A stretch of DNA of 64,000 nucleotides from Syntrophomonas palmitatica JCM 14374 (GTDB lineage Bacteria; Bacillota; Syntrophomonadia; Syntrophomonadales; Syntrophomonadaceae): positions 1 through 64,000 of the forward strand of contig NZ_BBCE01000007.1 in NCBI RefSeq assembly GCF_001311885.1. Reading direction: 5' to 3'. The translations under genes and the position numbers were made by a program. Positions 20,633-29,700 of the stretch are shown here, piece after piece. Positions within the stretch are counted from its first letter, which is position 1. Every line of letters begins with the position of its first letter. The notes below the pieces were generated by a model. It saw only the letters and a program-made list of their open reading frames with translations. It was not told the DNA's origin and ran no database searches.

Positions 20633-21340
20633 CTATGCGCTGACTTGCTCTCCCTGTTTCCCTTCCAAAACCGCATCGGCAATTTTGGCGGAAATAAGCT
20701 TAACCGCCCTTATAGCGTCGTCATTTCCAGGTATCACATAATCAATTTCATCCGGGTCACAATTGGTGTCGACTATAGCTACTACTGGAATATTGAGTTT
20801 ACGTGCTTCGGCTACGGCTATTTTTTCCTTGCGGGGATCTACTACAAAGACTGCTCCCGGCAGCTTATCCATGTTTTTAATGCCGCCCAGGAATCTCTCC
20901 AGTCTTTCTCTTTCATTAAGGAGCTTTGCCACCTCTTTCTTGGTTAATACCTCGAAAGCGCCCTCCTGCTCCATTTTCTCCAGTTCTTTAAGCCTGACCA
21001 CCCGTTTGCGAATGGTTTTATAATTGGTCAGCATTCCACCCAGCCAGCGCTGGTTGACAAAGAACATATCGCAGCGCACGGCTTCTTCGCGAATGGTTTC
21101 CTGGGCCTGTTTTTTGGTGCCAACAAACAGAATGCCTTGTCCTTCTGCCGCCACACTCTTAATGAATTCGTAAGCTTCATCAAACTTCTTGACCGTTTGC
21201 TGCAGGTCAATGATGTAGATTCCGTTTCTCTCCATAAAAATGTAGGGCGCCATTTTGGGGTTCCATCTTCTGGTCTGGTGTCCGAAGTGCACTCCTGCTT
21301 CCAGGAGTTGTTTCATCGTAATTACTGACACCGACTCCAC
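20633..21340 (-). CDS. rpsB: 30S ribosomal protein S2
   Basis: S2 is a late-assembling protein of the small subunit. The 235-residue sequence has the signatures [22 protein letters not shown] (key part [14 protein letters not shown]), [16 protein letters not shown] and [19 protein letters not shown], and [20 protein letters not shown] near the end. The start at 21340 is preceded by AAGGAGG. It is the first gene of the rpsB-tsf-pyrH-frr unit, with a candidate promoter and a structured leader upstream. Confidence 0.97.
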   Translation of the reverse strand: MESVSVITMKQLLEAGVHFGHQTRRWNPKMAPYIFMERNGIYIIDLQQTVKKFDEAYEFIKSVAAEGQGILFVGTKKQAQETIREEAVRCDMFFVNQRWLGGMLTNYKTIRKRVVRLKELEKMEQEGAFEVLTKKEVAKLLNERERLERFLGGIKNMDKLPGAVFVVDPRKEKIAVAEARKLNIPVVAIVDTNCDPDEIDYVIPGNDDAIRAVKLISAKIADAVLEGKQGEQVSA

Positions 21341-21360
21341 CTCCTTAAAGTTTTTTCCTC

Positions 21361-21418
21361 CGCGCTATCATCCCTTTTAAAAACTGTTAAACAGCACCCT
21401 TTAAAAGGTCCAGCCGCG
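21361..21418 (-). promoter_or_regulatory. Structured 5' leader of rpsB
   Basis: Between the promoter and rpsB the minus strand can fold into an 8-bp stem (21408-21401, CCTTTTAA, with 21380-21373, TTAAAAGG), closed further out by CGCG (21418-21415) with CGCG (21364-21361). Ribosomal protein genes often carry autoregulatory leaders, and rpsB leaders have been described in Firmicutes. Assignment to a known family is not possible by eye. Confidence 0.4.
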
Positions 21419-21437
21419 TGTGTAATTACCAAAGGAT

Positions 21438-21467
21438 AATATAACATAATTTCGGTTTCCTTGGCAA
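21438..21467 (-). promoter_or_regulatory. Sigma-A promoter for rpsB-tsf-pyrH-frr
   Basis: The minus strand has -35 TTGCCA (21467-21462), an 18-nt spacer and -10 TATATT (21443-21438), each 5/6 to consensus. It lies about 100 nt upstream of rpsB, just after the terminator that closes the flagellar supercluster. Confidence 0.65.
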
Positions 21468-21500
21468 GTCGGCTTATTGCAATATCCCCTGACAAAAAAT

Positions 21501-21524
21501 AAAGAAACCTTTACGGTTTCCTTT
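21501..21524 (-). terminator. Intrinsic terminator ending the flagellar/sigD cluster
   Basis: On the minus strand AAAGGAAACC pairs with GGTTTCTTT across a 5-nt loop and is followed by ATTTTTTG. It begins 3 nt after the stop of the DUF6115-like gene and precedes the rpsB promoter. Confidence 0.82.
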
Positions 21525-21526
21525 GT

Positions 21527-22255
21527 TTATACTGAAGCCCTTTTTTTATTGATTAAATTAAGTATGAGGCTAACCTCTCCCTGACCCCTGCCTAACATTT
21601 TAGCAATATCTCTGATCGCATATCCCTGTTCAAAAAGCGTCCTAACGGCAATATAAGGATGGGCACCACGCAAATCATCCGTATCATTATTATTAGCATC
21701 GTGCGTTTCATTTTGTCTGCCTGGCAATGGGATTAATTTACCCTCTGTTCCGCTGTCTGCAGATAAATTCTGTAATCCTTTTCTAATCGCTGTTACAGTA
21801 TCTGCGTCCAAGCCATTAAGTGGATTGGAAATATTGAAACCCAAAGCGTTAATATGTTTAATTAACATACGGCTATTCATATTCAATTCTCTGGCTAACT
21901 CGTACACTCTAATCTTACCTGAAAAAACAACGGGCTGTTCTTTATTGTCTTCTATTTTGTCTATAACCGCATTTTGTGCTTTAACCTGTTGCTGCACCAG
22001 GTTTTGAGCTTCATGAGCCTTTTCCTGCCAGGAACTTAATTCATTAATACTATTATCTATCCTGTCTACAACCGTCATGGAGACTTCCAGGCTTTTTTCC
22101 ATGAGCTTGTCCAAATCTTCTTTAACCAGATGAGCCTCATCTATTGTGCTGCGGAATTCTTGAAAAAACTGTTCCCAGATATTTTTCTTATATGCCAAAT
22201 AGAAAAAGCTGCCACAAATAAAAACTATTAAAAACAGAATAAGACCCGCTGAAAT
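21527..22255 (-). CDS. Membrane-anchored protein with IF2_N-like and DUF6115-like parts
   Basis: Function unknown. The first conventional start is TTG 22198 (223 residues). The same frame continues upstream for 19 codons encoding a hydrophobic membrane helix (AGLILFLIVFICGSFFYL), and GGTGGGGGTG lies in front of it. Either ATT 22255 is the start, or a base error hides the in-frame GTG at 22265. After the helix comes a coiled-coil stretch. Next is a domain at about 112-165 of the shorter form (KIRVYELARELNMNSRML..LGF) that closely resembles the IF-2 N-terminal domain. A C-terminal part like DUF6115 follows (about 180-223: YIAVRTLFEQGYAIRDIAKML, GRGQGEVSLILNL). It is last in the fapA-containing gene group. 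Confidence 0.72.
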   Translation of the reverse strand: MSAGLILFLIVFICGSFFYLAYKKNIWEQFFQEFRSTIDEAHLVKEDLDKLMEKSLEVSMTVVDRIDNSINELSSWQEKAHEAQNLVQQQVKAQNAVIDKIEDNKEQPVVFSGKIRVYELARELNMNSRMLIKHINALGFNISNPLNGLDADTVTAIRKGLQNLSADSGTEGKLIPLPGRQNETHDANNNDTDDLRGAHPYIAVRTLFEQGYAIRDIAKMLGRGQGEVSLILNLINKKRASV

Positions 22256-22291
22256 GGCTGTTCACCCCCACCATACTATTTCTGCCAGACA

Positions 22292-22609
22292 TTATATAAT
22301 TATGTCCAGCAGGTGATCCGAGCCTTTTTGGGCTTCACCTTTTTTCTTATTCTCTTCTTCTTCTTCTTTTCCTCTTTTTTGGGATTTGCTTTTTGATCCT
22401 TTTTCTTGTTCTTCCTTTTCGTGTACCAGCTTGGATTCATTGCGTAAAGGTTTGTCTACGCTGTGGGCAATTCTTTCATTTTGTACGTTTATATTTTGGA
22501 TGAATTCCTGTTGTCGGTTTTGATGGTCGCTCTGCTGAGCTTGCTGCACGCGGGTTACATCACCCATCTTCTGCACCAGAACCTGCATATCCACACTTCT
22601 GATCGTCAT
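22292..22609 (-). CDS. Small charged coiled-coil protein next to fapA
   Basis: A 105-residue soluble protein with no recognised domain. The first 35 residues are conserved-looking (MTIRSVDMQVLVQKMGDVTR) and the second half is almost entirely Lys, Glu, Gln and Ser, predicted to be coiled coil or disordered. The frame is supported by ATG 22609 with GGGGATGG upstream and by its tight position between fapA (18 nt) and the DUF6115-like gene. I recall similar short genes beside fapA in other Clostridia, but no function is known to me. Confidence 0.7.
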   Translation of the reverse strand: MTIRSVDMQVLVQKMGDVTRVQQAQQSDHQNRQQEFIQNINVQNERIAHSVDKPLRNESKLVHEKEEQEKGSKSKSQKRGKEEEEENKKKGEAQKGSDHLLDIII

Positions 22610-22627
22610 TTAACCATCCCCTTGAAA

Positions 22628-24024
22628 TTAACGCAAGGAAGTCATCCTTACTTCTCCATTGGACAGAATAAATTCGCAATATTTTATGGCGTCATTAACT
22701 ATGTATATTGACTGCCCAATACTTACTCTTACTCCTGGGTATACCGTCTCTTTCACCCTGACTTTAGCAGACTGGGTACGCTGAAACTCCCCTTCAAGAA
22801 ATACAATGCGTTTCTCCATTTGACTGACTTCTTGATGCAGTGCCTTGAAAAAATCCAACATTTTCAAGAGATCCTGTTTTTTCTGGTCACTCAGATTCTC
22901 AATATTGATACCGCCGCGTTGAAAAGCCTGTACGTTTTGGTTAAGCTTTTCCAGAAGTTTTTTCTTCTCAGCTCTGACCTTAATGAGCTGCTGATATTCA
23001 TCCGAAGTTTCGGGTTTACTCCTACTTCAATAATTGTCTGCGTAGCCAATTGGGAACCCATTACTTTAGATTCCACCTCGTGAGTTGCCTGAATTAGGCC
23101 GCCAACGATGATGGCCTTGCTTCCATCTACCTTAACACTGCCCCCAGCCTTTAAAAACGACTGCATAATGGCGTCCTTGACCAGAATATCGCGGCCGGAC
23201 TCCACATTACTGTTTTCAATAAATTTGGCTACCACATTTTCACCGGCTGACACTTTTCCTTTGTTTCCGCCAGCAATACCGCCTTTTACAATGACACTGC
23301 CATTAGCATATACTTCGGCGCCTTCGATAAAACCATTTACCTCTATATCACCGCCGGCTTGAACCTTGAAACCGGATACTATATTGCCGCTGATAACTAC
23401 ATTGCCAATAAAATCAATATTACCGGTAGAATAATCTACATTTCCATTTACTTTGTACACCGGGTTTACAGCTATTTTATTGCCAATGATACTAACGTGC
23501 CCATCGATAACAGCATATAGCTGAGTCTCATCCTGGTTGATAACAGTGTTGCTGCCTCGCAGGAGCTTAAAATCTTTACCGCGGCGGGCAGGAATTTCTT
23601 CGCCGGTCACTGCCTGCCCGGGAGTTCCTTCTGTGGGAGGAATACGTTCTGCTAGTAGTTCTCCGGCTTTGACATTATGTATTAAGCCCAGGTCAAAATA
23701 ATCAACATTGCCTTTTTCATCAATTTTAGGTCCGCCTTCCCCGGAAAGCGAAAACTTGTTTATTATCTGACCATCTTTACCGTCAACCGGCGGATTTCCT
23801 TCTGCGACCATTATTTTATAGCCTAAATTCTGGGGCTGCAAGGCTTCCATTATCCGGTTGTCATCAATGCCAAAAACTACCCCATGATCATTCAATATTT
23901 GCCTTATTTCCTGCACAGAGTATGTTTTACCGCCTTCGCCCGGAGGGAATACTTCTACATAAGCTTTTAATTTATCCTTTTCTATAGTAACCTTTACCGC
24001 AGCTGAATTGTCATTATCTGCCAT
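22628..24024 (-). CDS. FapA-family (DUF342) polymer-like protein (frameshift)
   Basis: A protein of about 465 residues once joined. The N-terminal domain (KVTIEKDKLKAYVEVFPP) is followed by a beta-helix region with repeated short strands (GNVDYSTGNIDFIGNVVISG and later repeats) and a C-terminal coiled coil. This is the DUF342/FapA layout. Despite the name, DUF342 proteins here are not lipid regulators; they occur near flagellar genes with unknown function. One G is missing near 23002, after VGVNPKLR. Restoring it joins the 377-codon part to the last 79 codons ending in GEVRMTSLR. ATG 24024 has AAAGGAGG upstream. Confidence 0.85.
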
Positions 24025-24037
24025 TAATTTCCCTCCT

Positions 24038-24811
24038 TTACACCATGATATATTTCTTTTTGCTAAGGCTGCCGCGAAGTCTGAGAATAGCTTTGGTATG
24101 TAATTGTGATATCCTGGATTCAGATAATTGCAGTACTGCTCCTATTTCCTTCAATGTTAATCCTTCGTAATAATACAAATAGACTACCGTCTTTTCTTTA
24201 TCCGGCAAACGGGATATAGACCTGGTCAGGATTTCTTTTACCTCAGCCAGTTCCATCAATTCCAAGGCATCAGTGGCTTTATGATCTTCCAGTAAATCTA
24301 AAACCCTTTTTTTCCTTGCATCCCCTTCTTCTCCGGGAAGAAAATCATCCAATGATATTATCGTATTCGCAGCTACTTCTCTTAATAACCCTGACAAAGC
24401 CTGCGTTGTAATGCCCATCTCCGCTGCCACTTCAGCATCACTGGCAGCTCTGCCCAATCTGGATTCCAATTCACAATATACCTTCTCCAACTCCTTGCTC
24501 TTCTGGCGTATTGAAACCGGTACCCAGTCCATAGCTCGCAATCCGTCAATTACCGAACCCCTTATTCTCGTTATAGCGTAGGTTTCAAATTTTACGTTTC
24601 TTTTATGATCAAATTTCTCAATCGCGTCAATTAATCCTTCTATACCGTATGATATAAGTTCATCAAGTTCTACTACCGAAGATAGATTTATAGCCAGCCT
24701 GCTGGCTACATATTTAACCAGATGAGCATAATGGATTATCAATTCATCCCGGGCCTCTAAATCATCATTTTCTTTATATTGCACCCAGGTCATGCTCATA
24801 TCTGTCTTCAT
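24038..24811 (-). CDS. sigD: RNA polymerase sigma factor, FliA/SigD/WhiG type
   Basis: A 257-residue alternative sigma factor that in Firmicutes directs late flagellar and chemotaxis promoters. Regions seen: sigma 2 (LIIHYAHLVKYVASRLA, VELDELISYGIEGLIDAIEKFD), ARGV-like RIRGSVIDGLRAMDWVPVS, sigma 3 and sigma 4 with the helix-turn-helix LTLKEIGAVLQLSESRISQLH. The adjacent genes are cheD and fapA, matching B. subtilis, where sigD closes the fla/che operon after cheD. The start ATG 24811 follows the cheD stop directly. I did not find a convincing SigD-type promoter in the window. Confidence 0.94.
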   Translation of the reverse strand: MKTDMSMTWVQYKENDDLEARDELIIHYAHLVKYVASRLAINLSSVVELDELISYGIEGLIDAIEKFDHKRNVKFETYAITRIRGSVIDGLRAMDWVPVSIRQKSKELEKVYCELESRLGRAASDAEVAAEMGITTQALSGLLREVAANTIISLDDFLPGEEGDARKKRVLDLLEDHKATDALELMELAEVKEILTRSISRLPDKEKTVVYLYYYEGLTLKEIGAVLQLSESRISQLHTKAILRLRGSLSKKKYIMV

Positions 24812-25297
24812 CTAAATTATTCTCTCCCCGTGTCCTATTGTTCGCACCAATAGATCACCTGTCTCCGGATCAAAGGTTATGGTGCGGCCATAGTTGCCAC
24901 CGGTATCTTTGGCGAGCAGAGGTATCTTATGTTTGCTTAAATTGGCTTCAACTGCCAGGCCGTTGCGTTCGCCAATTTTCATGATGTCGCTTTCCCCGGA
25001 GAATTTAAACATTTGCGCTCCGCCTGCTATCTTAGCCTGCAAGCGTGCCCGGGAAGCCCCGGCTTTAGTCATTTCCTCCAATACTACTTCCAAAGCTGAA
25101 TCTGCAAACTTGGCCTTATTTTCAGGATTTTTAGCCTGTTCACTTGACGGCAGCATAATATGGGCCAAACAAGCCAACTTAATGGACCGGTCAATGATAC
25201 AAATACCTATGCAGGAACCGAGCCCCGCAGTCATTAACTTGTCCGGCGCCCTGGCCAACTTTAAATCAGCCATTCCTACCTGGATAATACTGGCCAT
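24812..25297 (-). CDS. cheD: Chemoreceptor glutamine deamidase CheD
   Basis: CheD deamidates glutamines in chemoreceptors and, in Bacillus-type chemotaxis, also binds CheC and boosts its phosphatase. The 161-residue protein has the catalytic cysteine in GLGSCIG and the histidine in LAHIMLP, with KIAGGAQMF and TGGNYGRTI further on. ATG 25297 overlaps the cheC stop (TAATG). cheC and cheD lie side by side, which fits their functional partnership. Confidence 0.95.
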   Translation of the reverse strand: MASIIQVGMADLKLARAPDKLMTAGLGSCIGICIIDRSIKLACLAHIMLPSSEQAKNPENKAKFADSALEVVLEEMTKAGASRARLQAKIAGGAQMFKFSGESDIMKIGERNGLAVEANLSKHKIPLLAKDTGGNYGRTITFDPETGDLLVRTIGHGERII

Positions 25298-25923
25298 TAG
25301 TAATTCACCCCAAGCGCTGTTAAAATTGTGTTCAGGGAACCCGGTTCAGGTAATAGGAAAAAATGTCCTACTACTTCCTGGTCTTCTTTGGTGAAGTCGG
25401 TTTCCAGAACCAGAACATGATCAGCTACTTCACCAAATTGCGCTAAAATGGCATCAAGCACTGCTCCCGCCATATCAATTCCCAAAGCCGGAACTGAAGG
25501 AATAAAGCTTATGTTGGTAAACATGGATAAAGCATTTAAATACGTAGCGGATAATATATTACCCAGTTCCATCATGGCAGACATTTCCATGTCATCCAAG
25601 GACTCGACCCTGGTTTCTCCCATAGAACGCCCCAAAAGCATATCAATTAACAAACATGCCTTTTCAACTGAAAGAATAAAAAGAATATTGGTGGGAGCAC
25701 CGCCGGTAACATTGAAATATATGCCCGCGACATGACTGTCGGCTCCGCCAATTAATTCAGGAACCTCAGCAAAAGGAAGGATGTTTACTTTGGGAACCGT
25801 CATATCAATTTTGGCGCTTAACATCTGCGCCAGAGCGGTTGCCGCATTGCCAGCGCCAATGTTCCCGATTTCTTTCAGGGCATCCATTTGCATGCCAGAT
25901 AATTCACTAAAGTCATTTACCAC
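25297..25923 (-). CDS. cheC: CheY-P phosphatase CheC
   Basis: CheC dephosphorylates CheY-P for adaptation. The 208 residues hold two pseudo-symmetric halves, each with the active motif: LKEIGNIGAGNAATAL near the start and MMELGNILSATYLNALS in the second half. The glutamate and asparagine of both motifs are present. The start is GTG at 25923 with GGTAGGTG upstream. FliY in this window carries a second CheC-like phosphatase domain, so two CheY-P sinks are present, as in B. subtilis. Confidence 0.95.
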   Translation of the reverse strand: MVNDFSELSGMQMDALKEIGNIGAGNAATALAQMLSAKIDMTVPKVNILPFAEVPELIGGADSHVAGIYFNVTGGAPTNILFILSVEKACLLIDMLLGRSMGETRVESLDDMEMSAMMELGNILSATYLNALSMFTNISFIPSVPALGIDMAGAVLDAILAQFGEVADHVLVLETDFTKEDQEVVGHFFLLPEPGSLNTILTALGVNY

Positions 25924-25951
25924 CGTGGTTCACCTACCCGAGGACCCATAA

Positions 25952-26419
25952 CTATAAGTCCAATATTTTCTGCAGATCCAGTAATATAAGCAGACGCTCC
26001 TGCACCTTGGCTATGCCTTTTATGTGGTCAGCGTTAATAGAATTATAAACCCTGTCTGTAGCTTCAATATCTGCAGTATTCAAACGCAATACTTCCGAAA
26101 CCTCATCAACTATGATTCCAGCCTTTACGTCTTCAAATTCAAATACTATTATGCGTTTATCTTCTTCATTGCCCGAGGACTGCAAATTAAACTTCTTATG
26201 CAAGTTGATAACCGGGATGATGTTGCCCCTTAAATTGATAACACCGTCAATATGCTTTTCTGCTCTGGGTACGCGGGTTATATTTAACAAGCGGTTTATT
26301 TCCTGTACGTTTAAAATATCAACCGCATATTCCTCTTTTCCTAACTGAAAAGCTACGACTTGAATTTCATTGCCGCTGGAAACTGAATTCTGAAAACGGA
26401 GACTCAGCATATCTTCCAT
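25952..26419 (-). CDS. cheW: Chemotaxis coupling protein CheW
   Basis: CheW links chemoreceptors to CheA. The 155-residue protein has the SH3-like pair of domains and conserved FQLGKEEYAVDILNVQEI, ITRVPRAEKHIDGVINLRGN (key part VINLRGNIIPVI) and GIIVDEVSEVLRL. I place the start at ATG 26419, because GGGGAGG lies 10 nt upstream. The in-frame GTG 26428 is almost inside that site. It lies between cheA and cheC. Confidence 0.94.
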   Translation of the reverse strand: MEDMLSLRFQNSVSSGNEIQVVAFQLGKEEYAVDILNVQEINRLLNITRVPRAEKHIDGVINLRGNIIPVINLHKKFNLQSSGNEEDKRIIVFEFEDVKAGIIVDEVSEVLRLNTADIEATDRVYNSINADHIKGIAKVQERLLILLDLQKILDL

Positions 26420-26437
26420 GTTAAACACACCTCCCCT

Positions 26438-28468
26438 TTAAAACAAAGTGGCTATATCGAGAATAAGTCTAACGTTGCCGTCTCCGGAAACGATAGCTCC
26501 TGCCAGTCCTGGAATTCCAGCCAGAAGTTTACCAAGAGATTTAATTACTATTTCCTGCTGGCCAATCAGGGTGTCAACCACCAGCCCAATCTGTTTTTCG
26601 GCTTTGCGTACCACCACTACATACATCTCATCACTATCATTGTTACTTGTTGCTTCAAGCAGATATCCCAGACGATATAATGGTAATACAGTCCCTCTTA
26701 ACATAATGACTTCCTGGTTTTGGATCATTTTTATATCGCTGGATTTGATCATGGTAGTTTCATCTACAGAACTCAGAGGAACTGCATAGACTTCATCCTG
26801 GACAGAAACCATTAATGCCTGTATTATAGCCAAAGTAAGCGGCAATTTAATCTTAAAACGGGTACCTTGACCAAGCCTGGAATCAACAAATATTTCCCCG
26901 CTAAGGGCTTCGATTTTAGTTTTGACTACATCAAGCCCTACTCCGCGTCCGGATACATCGGTAACGATTTTAGCCGTACTGAATCCCGGATGAAACAGCA
27001 GGTCAATAGCTTCCTCGCGGCTCATCAATTCCGCTTCTTTACTACTGAGGATACCCTTTTCTACTGCTTTTTCCAATACCCTTTTGATATCTATCCCCGC
27101 GCCGTCATCCTCAACCTCAATATAAACATTGTTGCCTTCATGCCTGGCCCTCAGCATTACCGTACCCTGGGAAGGTTTGCCTTTCTTGAGCCTTTCTTCG
27201 GGGGATTCCAGGCCGTGGTCCAGGGCATTGCGCAGAAGATGGACCAGGGGATCGCCTATTTCATCGATTACGGTTCGGTCTAATTCAGTTTCCTTGCCTT
27301 CAATCAGAAAATCTACTTCTTTATTCAATTCTTTAGCCAGATCTCTTACCATACGGGGAAAACGGTTAAAAACCTGTTCAATTGGAACCATGCGAACTTT
27401 CATAACAACTGATTGCAAGTCTGTAGTTATGCGATCTATTTGCTCCATGGTTTCGTTTAATTCGGTAATTTTGCGGGTAGCCCCTATCTGTTCCAAACGG
27501 CCTTTATGCATAACCAGTTCGCCGACTAAATTCATAAGATTATCCAACCGTTCTATGTCTACCCTGACAGTTTGTTTAACCTTATGGTTGGTTTTTTTAT
27601 TATCATTATTGTCAGCAGTCTGACCTTGTATTTCCACCGGTCCCGTCGGAACCGAAGTCTGGCTTGAAGCATTCAACGCCTTTATATCAATTTCTTCAAT
27701 AGTAATTATGTAGAGTTCTAATATATTTTCCAGCTTCTTTTTTAATTCCGTCAATGCGGCCGGAGATATTAAAAACAATTCAAAACTATCTTCAAAACGC
27801 CCTTCGTCCAGTTCCTGAGCCGAAGGAATTGATTTGATTATCTCTCCGTCTTCTTCCAGGGCTTTAAATGCCATAAAAGCACGTACTGATTTCATTAAAC
27901 AATCTTTTTCTATACCCATTTTTATGTAAAAAACTTTAAAATTCCGGCTTTCAGCTTCCTTCATAATCGTAATATCATACTCATTAAACTCAAAAGCGCT
28001 GTGGCTATATTCCATAATATCAGCGGCAGCCGGGGGTTCTGCGTCTAATATTTTACATTCTGCCGCCCCGGCAGCTTCATAGCTGCCAAACTTAATATTG
28101 TCCAGCGCCAGGATAAGGTCTTGATTATCCATCTCTCCCGAACCTTCATTTTCTATCTTTTCCACCATGGATTGGATGCGGTCAAAGCACTTAAATATAA
28201 CATCAATTATTGCAATATTAACCGGCATTAGTCCTTCTTTTAAATCAGACAAGACATTTTCCATATGGTGGGTTAAATCAGCTAAATCATCAAAACCCAT
28301 AGTAGATGACATACCTTTGAGAGTGTGGGCGGCGCGAAAGATCTCATTTAATGCGCCCATGTTGGCTGGTTCTTTCTCCAGTTCCAACAATCTTTGATTT
28401 AGACTGGATAAGTGTTCTTTACTTTCTTCCAGGAACACATCCAGATACTGGGTCATATCCATCTTCAT
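26438..28468 (-). CDS. cheA: Chemotaxis histidine kinase CheA
   Basis: CheA phosphorylates CheY and CheB in response to receptors. From ATG 28468 (GGGAG 8 nt upstream) the protein has 676 residues. Domains: P1 with the phospho-accepting histidine in AAHTLKGMSS (His48); a P2 response-regulator-binding region; P3 dimerisation (RLDNLMNLVGELVMHKGRLE); P4 kinase with LLRNALDHG, VEDDGAGID and GRGVGLDVVKT; and a C-terminal CheW-like P5 (about 540-676). A TTG at 28483 is an unlikely alternative start. The order cheB-cheA-cheW-cheC-cheD-sigD matches B. subtilis. Confidence 0.96.
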   Translation of the reverse strand: MKMDMTQYLDVFLEESKEHLSSLNQRLLELEKEPANMGALNEIFRAAHTLKGMSSTMGFDDLADLTHHMENVLSDLKEGLMPVNIAIIDVIFKCFDRIQSMVEKIENEGSGEMDNQDLILALDNIKFGSYEAAGAAECKILDAEPPAAADIMEYSHSAFEFNEYDITIMKEAESRNFKVFYIKMGIEKDCLMKSVRAFMAFKALEEDGEIIKSIPSAQELDEGRFEDSFELFLISPAALTELKKKLENILELYIITIEEIDIKALNASSQTSVPTGPVEIQGQTADNNDNKKTNHKVKQTVRVDIERLDNLMNLVGELVMHKGRLEQIGATRKITELNETMEQIDRITTDLQSVVMKVRMVPIEQVFNRFPRMVRDLAKELNKEVDFLIEGKETELDRTVIDEIGDPLVHLLRNALDHGLESPEERLKKGKPSQGTVMLRARHEGNNVYIEVEDDGAGIDIKRVLEKAVEKGILSSKEAELMSREEAIDLLFHPGFSTAKIVTDVSGRGVGLDVVKTKIEALSGEIFVDSRLGQGTRFKIKLPLTLAIIQALMVSVQDEVYAVPLSSVDETTMIKSSDIKMIQNQEVIMLRGTVLPLYRLGYLLEATSNNDSDEMYVVVVRKAEKQIGLVVDTLIGQQEIVIKSLGKLLAGIPGLAGAIVSGDGNVRLILDIATLF

Positions 28469-28512
28469 TTTATCAACTCCCAAAAGTTACTTATATAGCC
28501 TCTTGTTTATGT

Positions 28513-29579
28513 TTAAACATATTTTAGTATTTCATGGTGCATGATGGTAAGCGGCACAACCTTATCTACGAGGCCGGTTTCCACAGCCGCTTTGGGCATG
28601 CCATACACGATACAAGTAGATTGATCTTCTGCGATAATCTTGGCGCCGCGCTGCTTTAACAGCGGAAGCCCTGCAGCTCCGTCATGTCCCATTCCTGTCA
28701 TAATTACACAAACCATATTAGACCAGAATTCGCGAGCCACTGATTCAAGCATGACATCAACTGCAGGACGTAATCCCCCCCGTGGCGGAGATTGGTCTAA
28801 CTCTACCCAAAGAGATAATCCACCCATACCGTTTTTAGAACGTACCTTTAAGTGATAATCACCGGGAGCAATATAGACCGTACCGGGTAAAACCTTTTCG
28901 CCCTGTTCCGCTTCCTTCACATGAACCTGGGACAGTACATCCAGCCTTTCGGCCAGAGAACGTGTGAAACCGGGCGGCATATGTTGTACTACCAGTATAC
29001 CTGCCTTTATATCTGCTGGTAAACGCGGAATTAGCTGGTATAAAGCCTTGGGACCGCCTGTAGAAGTCCCTATTAGTATAAGCTGATTCAACTCTTGAAC
29101 TGTTCCGGAGATTTTATTGGTAATCTTTGGTCTTGTCAGGCCAGGTTCACTTACTATATTTAAATTCTGCAGTTTTTTTCTAGCTCCTGCTGCAATCCTA
29201 ATTTTCCCTACAATTTCATCTCTAACTTTATCAATATCCAGAGATATTGAACCCGATGGCTTGGGAATAAAATCAACCGCTCCCAGCTGAAGAGCGCGGA
29301 GGGTTTGATCTGCCCCGTTTTTGGTCAAACTGCTTAACATTATCACTGGCAGCGGATGTTCGCGCATGATCTTCTCCAGCGCGCTCAAACCATCCATATG
29401 CGGCATTTCTACATCCATGGTAACCACATCAGGATCAAGTTCGTTAATTTTCATTAGAGCATCATTGCCATCCCTGGCAGTGCCAATAACCTCCAAATCA
29501 GGCTCTGGTTAATAATATCAGATATAACTTTACGCATAAAAGCAGAATCATCAACTACCAGAACCTTTGCTGCAGCCAT
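28513..29579 (-). CDS. cheB: Chemotaxis protein-glutamate methylesterase CheB (frameshift)
   Basis: CheB removes methyl groups from receptors when phosphorylated. The true start is ATG 29579 with GGAGGG upstream, giving AAAKVLVVDDSAFMRKVISD. The receiver aspartate is in VVTMDVEMPHMDG. The C-terminal esterase triad is seen in IGTSTGGPKAL (Ser), VQHMPPGFT (His) and TGMGHDGAAG (Asp). One C is missing near 29501, so that NQSPDLEVIG is broken; repaired length is about 355 residues. No cheR methyltransferase is in the window, so its partner must be encoded elsewhere. Confidence 0.94.
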
Positions 29580-29700
29580 TCATACCCTCCGTTCACTGTA
29601 ATGTGGCCTTTAGTATCATTTATATGTAATAATTGGGACCGTTTAGGCACATATTTATATTCAAATTAATAAAATACACGTGTTAAATATGCCGATTAAT

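Noticed and set aside
20285-20947. Plus-strand ORF of 220 codons opposite tsf and rpsB
   Set aside because: It is antisense to two certain ribosomal genes and crosses their terminator. It looks like a shadow frame.
29660-29700. SigD-type promoter near a GCCGAT-like sequence downstream of the PilZ gene
   Set aside because: The matching TAAA box at the right spacing is not present and the position lies at a gene end.
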